Source: Turicibacter sp. (lineage in GTDB: Bacteria > Bacillota_I > Bacilli_A > MOL361 > Turicibacteraceae). Taken from it: a stretch of 43,114 bases of DNA. This document shows positions 30,982 through 38,627 of this stretch, in pieces (within the stretch, counting starts at the first letter, position 1; the number at the start of each line of letters is the position of its first letter). A program made the position numbers and the translations under genes. Location of the stretch: contig WRGF01000213.1 in assembly GCA_009787345.1 (NCBI GenBank), positions 1 to 43,114 of the forward strand. The letters are read 5' to 3'. The notes beneath the pieces were generated by a model, which was not told where the DNA came from, made no database searches, and worked only from the letters and a program-made list of their open reading frames with translations.

Positions 30982-32661
30982 ATGGAAAGCCGTTATTCGC
31001 TACCGATTGGTACAGATGATTTTAGAAAGCTTAGGGAAGTAAAAAGCCACTATTATGTTGATAAAACCCTTTTAATTCAAGAAATTTTGAACCACCGGAT
31101 GGAGGGGCTTTTGTTCACCCGCCCCCGACGTTTCGGAAAGACGCTCAACATGACGATGATTCGAGATTATTTTGATTTGCACCAGGATTCAAAGTCTATT
31201 TTTGAGGGACTCGCCATTCTCGAGACGCAGTATGCGAAACAGCTGAATTCCCGTCCTGTACTTTATTTTAGTTTTAAAAACTGTGAGTCGGCGACTGCCA
31301 ACGGTATGCTTTGGAAATTGATGCGGGAAATTCACAAGGAATATGCACGATATGCTCGAATGTATGCTAAAACCCTGACTTGTCCTGAGCATTCGTTCAT
31401 TGGGTTCATCCGTATCCACAGCTATTTTTTAAGCCTCTTGAGTGTCCCAGCCGATTATGAGGGGAATTTGCCATCCATCAATGTGGAAACGATGATGGAA
31501 AGCTTAAGTGAATTGATTCAGACCGTCCATTTGTTAACTGGAATTAAACCGATGGTGTTGATTGATGAGTATGACCAGCCACTCTTATCAGCTCATAAGG
31601 CTGGCTACAGGGAATCATTTTCACCTATTTATGCTGGATTTTTGACGGAAGGGTTGAAAGGGAATGTCCACCTACAGCAATCTATTTTAACAGGCATCCA
31701 GCGGGTCGCTAAGGAAAGTATTTTTTCAAAGCTTAATAATATTGTAGCCTATACTGTCAGTGATGAACGTTATGGTGAATTTTTTGGGCTGACCGAGGAT
31801 GAAACAAACAAGGCATTAATTGCTTTTGGGATGGTGTTAACAGAAGAAGTTAAAACCTATTATGATGGCTACCGATTTGGTCGATTTGAGATTTATAATC
31901 CATGGTCGGTTCTAAACTACATTGACAAATTAAAACTTGAGCCTTATTGGGTCCACACATCTACCAATGCCTTGATACATGAAGCCATTAAAAAAGCTGA
32001 TTCCGAGTTTTTTGAGTCCTTTGAGGAGCTTATCGCTAAGTCGGAAGCTGTTGTGTCAGTTGACTTGCAAGCATCCTTTATTGAATTGGAGTCCTCCGCA
32101 ACGCTTTGGGGCTTGTTGGTTAATTCGGGTTATTTGACCATCATAGGCGAATATGGAGCATCTTTGAAACTGTTGAAAATTCCCAATGAAGAGAGCCGGA
32201 CGGAGTTCCGGAAAATCGTGGCTGCTTATACAAAAATCAATGAACAAAGTTTAGATACTTTGTTTGCCTCTTTAGCCCGTAATGATATGGACCGATTTTT
32301 GAAACTTTATAAAAAAATCGTTAACCAATGTACGAGTTATTATGATGCTAAGGAAAATGCATACCATATGCTGTTTTTAGGCATGTCGATGGCAGTATCA
32401 AGCCTATACGATATTAAAAGCAACATTGAGAGCGGTGATGGAAGGCCTGATATCTTGATGGTTTCTAAACAACCGGCACTTCGCCCCCATATGGTCATTG
32501 AGTTTAAGCAATCAGAGGATTTAGAATCTGCAAAAACAGAAGCTTTGGATCAAATCATCAAAAAGAATTATTTTGTCAACTTGACTGGAGAAGTGTTGTG
32601 CTTAGGCATTGCTCACCATAAAAAAGCTTGCGATTTGTCCTCACGTTTACTTAGGATGTGA
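30982..32661 (+). CDS. AAA-ATPase-like / PD-(D/E)XK nuclease domain protein (DUF1703 type)
   Basis: 559 residues from ATG 30982 (GGGGGG seven bases upstream; the earlier in-frame ATG 30958 lies in the ribosome-site region). Residues 5-300 are the AAA-ATPase-like domain (PF09820 type): YYVDKTLLI, a degenerate P-loop RPRRFGKT, and Walker B-like VLIDEYDQPL. The C-terminal 110 residues resemble the PDDEXK_9 nuclease domain, with GRPDILMV and MVIEFKQS providing the D and E-x-K. Such proteins occur in many copies in some anaerobes and Firmicutes, and a defence or mobile role is suspected but unproven. Codon use looks AT-richer than its neighbours, suggesting transfer. Confidence 0.88.
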   Translation: MESRYSLPIGTDDFRKLREVKSHYYVDKTLLIQEILNHRMEGLLFTRPRRFGKTLNMTMIRDYFDLHQDSKSIFEGLAILETQYAKQLNSRPVLYFSFKNCESATANGMLWKLMREIHKEYARYARMYAKTLTCPEHSFIGFIRIHSYFLSLLSVPADYEGNLPSINVETMMESLSELIQTVHLLTGIKPMVLIDEYDQPLLSAHKAGYRESFSPIYAGFLTEGLKGNVHLQQSILTGIQRVAKESIFSKLNNIVAYTVSDERYGEFFGLTEDETNKALIAFGMVLTEEVKTYYDGYRFGRFEIYNPWSVLNYIDKLKLEPYWVHTSTNALIHEAIKKADSEFFESFEELIAKSEAVVSVDLQASFIELESSATLWGLLVNSGYLTIIGEYGASLKLLKIPNEESRTEFRKIVAAYTKINEQSLDTLFASLARNDMDRFLKLYKKIVNQCTSYYDAKENAYHMLFLGMSMAVSSLYDIKSNIESGDGRPDILMVSKQPALRPHMVIEFKQSEDLESAKTEALDQIIKKNYFVNLTGEVLCLGIAHHKKACDLSSRLLRM

Positions 32662-32752
32662 GTGAAAGGAACTAGCCATTAATACAAGAATCCTAGACAT
32701 CAAATTTTGATAGGATAGGAATAGGATAGGATTAGAATAAGAGGTTGTTGGT

Positions 32753-32797
32753 ATGGAAAAAGAATTTAACCCAAGGGACGAGGAGGCAGCACGATGA
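32753..32797 (+). other. Possible 14-codon leader ORF before scrR
   Basis: ATG 32753 begins a short frame (MEKEFNPRDEEAAR) whose stop TGA overlaps the scrR start as ATGA. Its 3' half is the scrR ribosome site itself. It may couple or modulate scrR translation, or be accidental. The 32662-32752 stretch before it contains only short ATAGG repeats. Confidence 0.35.
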
Positions 32798-33759
32798 AAA
32801 CAACCATTGCAGATGTGGCGGGCCTTGCGGGTGTTGCCAAAAGCACAGTGTCACGGTATCTTAACGGCGGGTATGTCAGCGATGAAACCCGCAAGAAAAT
32901 CGATCAGGTCATCAAGGACACCAAATATGAGCCCAACACGTTTGCCCAAAGCCTGAAGGCGAAAAAGACCAATCTGGTAGGGGTAGTGATACCGCGGCTG
33001 AATTCCTACTCTGCGTCCCTTACTTTAAAAGGTATCGACGAGAAACTACGGGGTGAGGGGTATCAATTATTGATTTCCAATACGGACCAGTCCATTGACC
33101 GGGAAATCGAAAGCCTTTATAGTTTTGCCAACCAAAAAGTGGCAGGGATTATTTTGATGGCGACCCAGATTACGAAGGAGCATTTAATGGCCATCCGTGA
33201 AATTGAGGTGCCCATCCTTTCTATTGGGCAAGAACATCAGGGGGTTGCTTCCCTGGTTTATAATGATGAAGAAGCCGGTTATGACTTGGCCCAATATGTC
33301 CTTGGTTGCGGGCATCGCCGGATGATTTATGTTGGGGTTTCGGAAGCGGATGTTGCTGTTGGGAAGAACCGCAAGCGGGGCTTTTACCGAGCGTTGGAGG
33401 AAGCCGAGGATGTGGAAGTGGATTTCTACGAAACGGATTTCTCCATGAAAAGTGCCTATCGATTATTTGATAGCCTCAACTTGGAAGGAAAAACCCTCAT
33501 CGCCTGTGCGACGGATAATATTGCCCTTGGGATGATGAAAGCGTTAGGCGAGCGTGGGATTTCCATCCCCGGGGATATATCCATTACAGGTTTTGGCGAC
33601 TATGAAGTGGCGGATATTATGGGGCTGACTACCATGCATTATCCTTACGAGGAAGCAGGGCAACTTGCCGCCCAAACGGTACTTTATCCAGAAGCCGCTC
33701 GTGTTTCCCCGCCAAAAAGCCAAATTATTTTTCGTAAAAGCGTTGACATTTTGAAGTAG
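32794..33759 (+). CDS. scrR: LacI family repressor of the sucrose genes
   Basis: A 321-residue regulator. The HTH is at residues 3-24 (TIADVAGLAGVAKSTVSRYL), followed by the hinge helix (FAQSLKAKKT) and the periplasmic-binding-protein-like core (LVGVVIPRLNSYSASLTLKGI ... SITGFGDYEVADIMGLTTMHYPYEEAGQLAA). It stands directly upstream of fructokinase, EIIA, EIIBC and sucrose-6-phosphate hydrolase genes, the classic ScrR context. It should bind the GGAACC-GGTTCC palindromes at three downstream promoters, released by a sucrose-derived ligand, most likely fructose or a fructose phosphate (inference). GAGGAGG precedes ATG. The scrK promoter begins inside its last codons. Confidence 0.93.
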   Translation: MKTTIADVAGLAGVAKSTVSRYLNGGYVSDETRKKIDQVIKDTKYEPNTFAQSLKAKKTNLVGVVIPRLNSYSASLTLKGIDEKLRGEGYQLLISNTDQSIDREIESLYSFANQKVAGIILMATQITKEHLMAIREIEVPILSIGQEHQGVASLVYNDEEAGYDLAQYVLGCGHRRMIYVGVSEADVAVGKNRKRGFYRALEEAEDVEVDFYETDFSMKSAYRLFDSLNLEGKTLIACATDNIALGMMKALGERGISIPGDISITGFGDYEVADIMGLTTMHYPYEEAGQLAAQTVLYPEAARVSPPKSQIIFRKSVDILK

Positions 33760-33771
33760 GCACGCTATAAT
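33735..33771 (+). promoter_or_regulatory. scrK promoter with cre-like site on the -35 box
   Basis: Perfect TTGACA (33743-33748), 17 bp, perfect TATAAT (33766-33771). A 14-base cre-like sequence, TAAAAGCGTTGACA (33735-33748), fits the TGWNANCGNTNWCA consensus at 13 positions and includes the -35 box. It starts in the 3' end of scrR. Confidence 0.85.
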
Positions 33772-33783
33772 TAACCTCATCAC

Positions 33784-33795
33784 GGAACCGATTCC
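33784..33795. promoter_or_regulatory. ScrR operator O1 of scrK
   Basis: GGAACCGATTCC, an imperfect palindrome of the LacI-family type, 12 bases after the -10 box. Confidence 0.8.
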
Positions 33796-33822
33796 ACAGG
33801 TTCCTTTTGTTCAGAGGGTTGT

Positions 33823-33834
33823 GGAACCGGTTCT
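33823..33834. promoter_or_regulatory. ScrR operator O2 of scrK
   Basis: GGAACCGGTTCT, one base from the perfect palindrome, 39 bp downstream of O1 and between promoter and ribosome site. The O1-O2 distance (39 bp, against 41 bp upstream of scrA) suggests DNA looping. Confidence 0.8.
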
Positions 33835-33856
33835 CCAAACAAAAGGAGACCAACGG

Positions 33857-34852
33857 ATGTTATTTACCATCGGCGAAGTATTGATTGATTTTGTAGCAGA
33901 GCAAAAAGGCTGTTCCATCAGCGAAGCCACAAGCTTCCGAAAAATTGCAGGCGGGGCACCGGCAAATGTGGCAGCGGCAGTTGCCAAGCTAGGCGGGAAA
34001 TCCGCATTGATTACCCAAGTGGGGCAGGATGGCTTCGGGGATTTCCTCATCCAATCCTTGGCTAATGCCGGAGTGGACACCTCATACATCCAAAGGATCG
34101 AACAAGCAAATACGGGACTGGCCTTCGTGTCTGTCAAATCGGACGGGGAGCGGGACTTTTCTTTTTACCGCAATCCGTCAGCGGACCTTTTGCTGGCTCC
34201 TGAAAATGTCCAGGAATCCTGGTTTAAAGAAGGGGATTACCTCCATTTTTGCTCGGTTGACTTAGTGGAGAGCCCCATGAAAGAAACCCACCGACAGGTT
34301 ATCCAGTGGGTGAAGGCTAAGAATGGTACCATAAGTTTTGACCCGAATGTACGGCTTTCCTTATGGGAAAACCCCGATGATTGCCGACAAGCAATTTTAG
34401 ACTTTATCCCATATGCCCACATTTTAAAAATATCGGATGAGGAGTTAGCATTCATTTCTGGTATCGAGGAAGAATCTGCTGCCCTGCAATCCTTGTTTGT
34501 AGGCGACGTGGAAGCCATCCTCTATACGAAAGGTGCAGAAGGTGCTGTGCTCATTACCAAGGAGCATAGTTTCTATCAACAAGGATTTAAAGTCAAAGTG
34601 GAAGATACCACTGGGGCGGGAGACGCGTTCATTGGCAGTTTCTTGCACCAACTGGTCGCCCATGGGGTTAAAAAAGAGGGGCTAGTTTCCTTTTTAACCG
34701 AAAATCATAGCGAAATGCTGACCTTTGCCAACGCAGCCGCTGCCCTGACCGTCACAGGAAAAGGTGCCATCGGTGCATTGCCGAAGTTGCCGGTATTGGA
34801 AAAATTCATTAGCGAAGGAGTGCAGGACAATGAACTTGCGAGGATTATTTAG
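33857..34852 (+). CDS. scrK: Fructokinase, PfkB family
   Basis: 331 residues from ATG 33857, with AAAGGAGA upstream; the in-frame GTG 33821 lies inside operator O2 and is rejected. PfkB/ribokinase-family signatures are present: the [16 protein letters not shown] start, [11 protein letters not shown], and the catalytic C-terminal box [14 protein letters not shown] with its Asp base. It phosphorylates the fructose freed by sucrose-6-phosphate hydrolase to fructose 6-phosphate. Most streptococcal and lactococcal scrK products are ROK-family enzymes, so this operon uses the alternative family. It overlaps the EIIA gene by 23 bp. Confidence 0.92.
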   Translation: MLFTIGEVLIDFVAEQKGCSISEATSFRKIAGGAPANVAAAVAKLGGKSALITQVGQDGFGDFLIQSLANAGVDTSYIQRIEQANTGLAFVSVKSDGERDFSFYRNPSADLLLAPENVQESWFKEGDYLHFCSVDLVESPMKETHRQVIQWVKAKNGTISFDPNVRLSLWENPDDCRQAILDFIPYAHILKISDEELAFISGIEEESAALQSLFVGDVEAILYTKGAEGAVLITKEHSFYQQGFKVKVEDTTGAGDAFIGSFLHQLVAHGVKKEGLVSFLTENHSEMLTFANAAAALTVTGKGAIGALPKLPVLEKFISEGVQDNELARII

Positions 34853-35315
34853 CAAAAACACGGACAAAACAGGGGTTTTCGTTCCCATCCAGGGGCGGGT
34901 CATGCCCATCACCGAAGTCCCCGACCTGGTATTCAGCCAAAAAATGATGGGTGACGGATTCGCCATCGAGCCAACGGAAGGCAAAGTCTACTCACCCGTC
35001 CACGGCAAGATACTAACGATTTTCCCGACGAAACATGCTATTGGGATTCTTTCATCGGAAGGGCATGAGCTGCTCATCCACTTCGGCATGGACACGGTCG
35101 CCCTTGGCGGCGAAGGGTTCAAGTCCCATGTCAAGGAAGGCGACATCGTAACCCCGAAAACCCTGCTCTTGACTGCCGATTTGAAGAAAATCGAAGGGCG
35201 CGTCCCATCATTGATTACCCCGGTAGTATTCACCAACCTGGAAGGAAAATCCCTTAACATCACAGCCATGGAAACTTCCAAGCTAGGGGACAAGTTGGAC
35301 ATTTCCTTCGGATAA
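34830..35315 (+). CDS. PTS EIIA component, glucose family
   Basis: 161 residues from ATG 34830 with AAGGAG upstream. It has the Crr/EIIA-Glc plan: the [22 protein letters not shown] beta core, then paired active-site histidines H69 (TKHAIG) and H84 ([10 protein letters not shown]) 15 residues apart, as in E. coli Crr, with H84 the phosphorylated residue. It accepts phosphate from HPr and passes it to an EIIB domain. The downstream EIIBC lacks an EIIA domain, so this protein is its likely donor. It overlaps the fructokinase gene by 23 bp. Confidence 0.93.
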   Translation: MNLRGLFSKNTDKTGVFVPIQGRVMPITEVPDLVFSQKMMGDGFAIEPTEGKVYSPVHGKILTIFPTKHAIGILSSEGHELLIHFGMDTVALGGEGFKSHVKEGDIVTPKTLLLTADLKKIEGRVPSLITPVVFTNLEGKSLNITAMETSKLGDKLDISFG

Positions 35316-35344
35316 TTTTCGGGAAACAGGCAAAAATATAAAAA

Positions 35345-35381
35345 AGAAACCGTTGACATCCAGTTGGAAAGCGGTTATAAT
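35345..35381 (+). promoter_or_regulatory. scrA promoter with cre-like site on the -35 box
   Basis: Perfect TTGACA (35353-35358), 17 bp, perfect TATAAT (35376-35381). The cre-like AGAAACCGTTGACA (35345-35358) matches the consensus at 13 of 14 positions and includes the -35 box, exactly as at the scrK and rpiR-type promoters. Confidence 0.87.
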
Positions 35382-35393
35382 AAGTTTATTAAA

Positions 35394-35405
35394 GGAACCG
35401 GTTCC
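35394..35405. promoter_or_regulatory. ScrR operator O1 of scrA
   Basis: GGAACCGGTTCC, a perfect palindrome, 12 bases after the -10 box, the same distance as at scrK. Confidence 0.88.
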
Positions 35406-35434
35406 CTATGACCGATTTTCTAAAGGCGGCTTAT

Positions 35435-35446
35435 GGAACCGATTCC
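35435..35446. promoter_or_regulatory. ScrR operator O2 of scrA
   Basis: GGAACCGATTCC, identical to O1 of scrK, 41 bp downstream of the perfect palindrome. A small hairpin (CATGGTT/AACCATG, 35470-35487) follows before the ribosome site. Confidence 0.82.
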
Positions 35447-35513
35447 CCAATAGCTCGTTTAATTAACTGCATGGTTGCTAAACCATGACTTCATCATACT
35501 AGGAGAGATAAAC

Positions 35514-36908
35514 ATGTCAAATCAACTGATTGCACAAAAATTGGTAGGTGCCCTTGGAGGCAAAGAAAACATTGAATCCGTCGCCCACTGCGCCACACGC
35601 TTGCGGGTCATTATCCGTGACGAAAACCAGGTCCAAAAAGACGAAATCGAGAACATCGACAAAGTCAAAGGCTCATTCTTCAACTCGGGACAGTTCCAGG
35701 TTATCCTTGGGACAGGCACGGTCAACAAAGTCTATGAAGAAGTCATCGGCTTAGGGGTTTCCAGCAGTACCACTTCAGAGCAGAAATCAGCGGCAACAGC
35801 AAATAGCAACGTCTTTGCCCGTATTGTCCGCACCTTCGGTGATGTGTTCGTTCCCATCATTCCGGTCTTGGTAGCCACTGGATTGTTCATGGGGGTCCGA
35901 GGGTTGCTGACCCAACCACAGGTACTGGCTTGGTTTGGCATGGCACCCGCGGACATTTCCGATAACTTTATTTTATTCACCCAAATCCTGACGGATACAG
36001 CCTTTATCTTCCTTCCAGCTCTCATCACCATGTCTGCCTTCAAGATTTTCGGCGGGACGCCAATGATTGGTTTGGTCCTTGGGATGATGTTGGTATTCCC
36101 TGGCCTTCCTAATGCATGGGGCGTTGCCGGTGGTGACGTTGAACCGATTTACTTCTTCAACTTCATCCCAGTTGTTGGGTACCAGGCTTCTGTTATCCCG
36201 GCTTTCATCTCTGGTTTCATCGGTGCGAAGCTTGAACAAAAAGTCCGTAAATTTATACCCGATACCCTTGATTTAATCGTCACGCCATTCATCACGTTGC
36301 TAACAATGATCGTCGTAGCATTATTCGTCATCGGCCCAATCTTCCGCTCGGTTGAAGGTTCCATCGTTCAAGCAATCGTCGCCCTTCTTGCATGGCCATT
36401 CGGATTAGGTGGCGCATTGATCGGTTTCTTCCACCAAATCATCGTGGTCACAGGTGTCCATCACGTCTTCAATGCATTGGAAGTTGGCTTATTGGCAGAA
36501 CATGGCTTCAATGCCTTCAACCCAATCATCGCAGCAGCCATGGCAGCACAAGGCGGGGCAGCGCTGGCAGTCGGGCTTAAAACCAAGTCGCCTAAATTAA
36601 AGGCTTTATCTTTCTCATCTTTCACTGCTGTTATGCTTGGGATCACCGAACCGGCAATCTTCGGTATCAACCTGCGCTACGTTAGGCCATTTGTTTTAGG
36701 TCTTGTTGGCGGAGCCATCGGTGGGTTCATCGCTTCCCTTCTAGGGCTTCGGGCGACAGGGATGGGGATTACCCTAGTACCGGGTATGCTTTTATACCTG
36801 GATGGACAGCTGCTTTCCTACCTATTGACCATGGTTGTTTCCATCGGTTCAGGGTTCGCCCTCACTTGGCTATTTGGCTTCAGCGACAAAATGTTAGAAA
36901 ACAAATAA
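35514..36908 (+). CDS. scrA: PTS sucrose-specific EIIBC transporter
   Basis: 464 residues from ATG 35514 with AGGAGAG upstream; an in-frame start at 35475 is rejected. Residues 1-85 are the EIIB domain with the phosphorylated C26 in VAHCATRLRV. The rest is the EIIC membrane domain of the glucose-sucrose family, ten or so helices, with IIVVTGVHHVFNALEVGLL and LGITEPAIFGINLRYVRPF as signature loops. It imports sucrose and releases it as sucrose 6-phosphate. No EIIA is fused, unlike typical lactic-acid-bacterial ScrA; the stand-alone EIIA gene upstream should fill that gap. Confidence 0.94.
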   Translation: MSNQLIAQKLVGALGGKENIESVAHCATRLRVIIRDENQVQKDEIENIDKVKGSFFNSGQFQVILGTGTVNKVYEEVIGLGVSSSTTSEQKSAATANSNVFARIVRTFGDVFVPIIPVLVATGLFMGVRGLLTQPQVLAWFGMAPADISDNFILFTQILTDTAFIFLPALITMSAFKIFGGTPMIGLVLGMMLVFPGLPNAWGVAGGDVEPIYFFNFIPVVGYQASVIPAFISGFIGAKLEQKVRKFIPDTLDLIVTPFITLLTMIVVALFVIGPIFRSVEGSIVQAIVALLAWPFGLGGALIGFFHQIIVVTGVHHVFNALEVGLLAEHGFNAFNPIIAAAMAAQGGAALAVGLKTKSPKLKALSFSSFTAVMLGITEPAIFGINLRYVRPFVLGLVGGAIGGFIASLLGLRATGMGITLVPGMLLYLDGQLLSYLLTMVVSIGSGFALTWLFGFSDKMLENK

Positions 36909-36925
36909 GATTTTATAGATTGAGC

Positions 36926-36989
36926 CGTTCTGGAAAGTTGTCGGATGGGCGGGTAACACCGCTTCAAAAGACAATTTTCAGAACGTTTT
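36926..36989 (+). terminator. Hairpin with U-tract between scrA and scrB (repeat-related)
   Basis: Arms 36926-36942 and 36970-36985 pair with one bulge and a G-U pair, with TTTTCATTTT after. The left arm GTTCTGGAAAGTTGTC is nearly the same as part of the 27270-27384 element. It could attenuate or terminate between scrA and scrB. Confidence 0.6.
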
Positions 36990-37013
36990 CATTTTCAGGA
37001 AGGGAAAAATGAC

Positions 37014-38483
37014 ATGGAATGGACAAGAGAAAAATTATACACACCCATTGAGAAAGCCCCTGAAGGATTCTTAAAACGGTTGAAAAAACAAGTGGATGCC
37101 TGCGCATGGCGGCAAACGTATCACATCCAACCAAAAACCGGGCTCCTTAACGACCCCAATGGCTTTGCCTATTACCAAGGGGAGTACCACTTATTTTACC
37201 AATGGTTCCCGCTAGGGGCGGTCCATGGCTTGAAATACTGGTACCACTTAAAATCCAAAGACCTCATCAGCTGGGAGAACTTGGGGATTGGCATAAAGCC
37301 TGAACATCATTATGACAGCCACGGTGCCTATTCGGGAAGCGCCATCGAAAAAGACGGCAAGCTCTACCTGATGTACACAGGAAACCACCGGGACGCTGAC
37401 TGGAACCGCAGGCCAACCCAGGTTATCGCCATCATGCACCCTGACGGCACCATTGAAAAACGCTCCGATGCGGTCATCCAAACAGTTCCGGAAAATTACA
37501 CCGACCACTTCCGCGACCCGAAAGTTTGGGAAAAAGACGGAAAGTTTTATGCCATCATCGGCGCCCAGCGGGAAAACGAAATGGGGTGTGCCGTCTTGTA
37601 CCAGTCATCCGACCTGATGGATTGGGATTTCCTCGGCGAACTTGCCACCAACGCCCCTGACTTTGGCTACATGTGGGAATGCCCGGACTATTTCGAACTG
37701 GACGGCCGCGGCATCTTGATGCTCTCCCCCCAAGGACTTGACCAATATCCAAATATCTATCAATCCGGATATTTTTTGGGAGATATGCTGAACCTTCCTT
37801 CCTTGGAATGGTCCCATGAAGAGTTCCTAGAAATCGATAATGGCTTTGATTTTTATGCCCCACAGACCATGGAAGATGGACGGGGACGCAGGATAATGAT
37901 TGCCTGGATGGGGCTTCCCGACATTGATTATCCCACTGATGAAAGTGGCTGGGCCCATTGCATGACACTCCCAAGGGAGTTGAAGCTCATTGATGGCAAA
38001 CTCCATCAACAGCCAGTGCCAGAACTCGAAGGCCTTCGCGAATCGTCGGAAACTTTCCAAATGTCCCTTTCCAATCAGCTAAGGGTCCTTAGCAATGGCT
38101 CCGTATACGAATTGGAGTGCCATTTCTCTCAAATCGAGGGCACGGAAATCGGTCTTTCCCTACGAAAAGGCGGCGGCGAAGAAACAGTCATTAAATACGA
38201 CTGCGCTACCCAGCGATTAATCGTAGACCGCTCCAAATCCGGCAAACCAGTGGCAACTGAGTACGGCACTACCCGCGTAATCCCATATGCCAAAACCGAG
38301 TTGAGCCTTCGCATCTTTATGGACAACTCCTCTATGGAAGTTTTCCTAAATGGGGGAGAAGTTGCCTTCACTTCCCGTATCTTCCCAACCAATAACCAAA
38401 ACGACATCGAAATTTTCGCCAACGGCCGGTGCCAGGCGACGGTAGTGAAGCATGAACTGAAAAAAAGCGGGTGTGCCGAGTAA
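37014..38483 (+). CDS. scrB: Sucrose-6-phosphate hydrolase (GH32)
   Basis: 489 residues, cytoplasmic (no signal peptide). The three GH32 catalytic motifs are intact: LLNDPNG with nucleophile D47, FRDPKVW with transition-state D168, and WECPDYF with general acid E222. A C-terminal beta-sandwich (from about 345) ends with the family's FLNGGEVAFTSRIFP. It splits sucrose 6-phosphate from the PTS into glucose 6-phosphate and fructose. It lies 105 bp after scrA with a hairpin between and no separate promoter seen, so it is probably read through from the scrA promoter. AGGAAGGG precedes ATG. Confidence 0.96.
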   Translation: MEWTREKLYTPIEKAPEGFLKRLKKQVDACAWRQTYHIQPKTGLLNDPNGFAYYQGEYHLFYQWFPLGAVHGLKYWYHLKSKDLISWENLGIGIKPEHHYDSHGAYSGSAIEKDGKLYLMYTGNHRDADWNRRPTQVIAIMHPDGTIEKRSDAVIQTVPENYTDHFRDPKVWEKDGKFYAIIGAQRENEMGCAVLYQSSDLMDWDFLGELATNAPDFGYMWECPDYFELDGRGILMLSPQGLDQYPNIYQSGYFLGDMLNLPSLEWSHEEFLEIDNGFDFYAPQTMEDGRGRRIMIAWMGLPDIDYPTDESGWAHCMTLPRELKLIDGKLHQQPVPELEGLRESSETFQMSLSNQLRVLSNGSVYELECHFSQIEGTEIGLSLRKGGGEETVIKYDCATQRLIVDRSKSGKPVATEYGTTRVIPYAKTELSLRIFMDNSSMEVFLNGGEVAFTSRIFPTNNQNDIEIFANGRCQATVVKHELKKSGCAE

Positions 38484-38513
38484 GAGGGCGACAGATTTCG
38501 ATAACACTAATAT

Positions 38514-38550
38514 AGAAAGCGTTGACAATTATTCCCTTTGCCGTTATAAT
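38514..38550 (+). promoter_or_regulatory. Promoter of the RpiR-type gene with cre-like site
   Basis: Perfect TTGACA (38522-38527), 17 bp, perfect TATAAT (38545-38550), with AGAAAGCGTTGACA (38514-38527) matching the cre consensus at 13 of 14 positions. It has the same design as the scrK and scrA promoters. Confidence 0.83.
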
Positions 38551-38560
38551 CGAATAATTG

Positions 38561-38590
38561 AGAACCGCTCCCTTGAGCCGGTTCTTTTTA
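38561..38590. promoter_or_regulatory. Hairpin/operator just after the RpiR-type promoter
   Basis: GAACCG-CTC / GAGCCGGTTC with one bulge and a CCTT loop is followed by CTTTTT. It contains two degraded ScrR-like sites, AGAACCGCTCCC (38561) and TGAGCCGGTTCT (38574), each 9 of 12 to GGAACCGGTTCC. It could be an operator, the scrB terminator, a leader attenuator, or more than one of these. Confidence 0.6.
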
Positions 38591-38627
38591 GTAACAAGCG
38601 TGGTTGCTTGGATTGGAGGAATGCCAA

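Noticed and set aside
32709-32738. Short ATAGG/AGGATAGGA direct repeats before scrR, considered as a CRISPR-like or iteron array
   Set aside because: Only a few imperfect, contiguous units of 5-9 bases, without spacers or an adjacent replication gene; simple sequence is enough.
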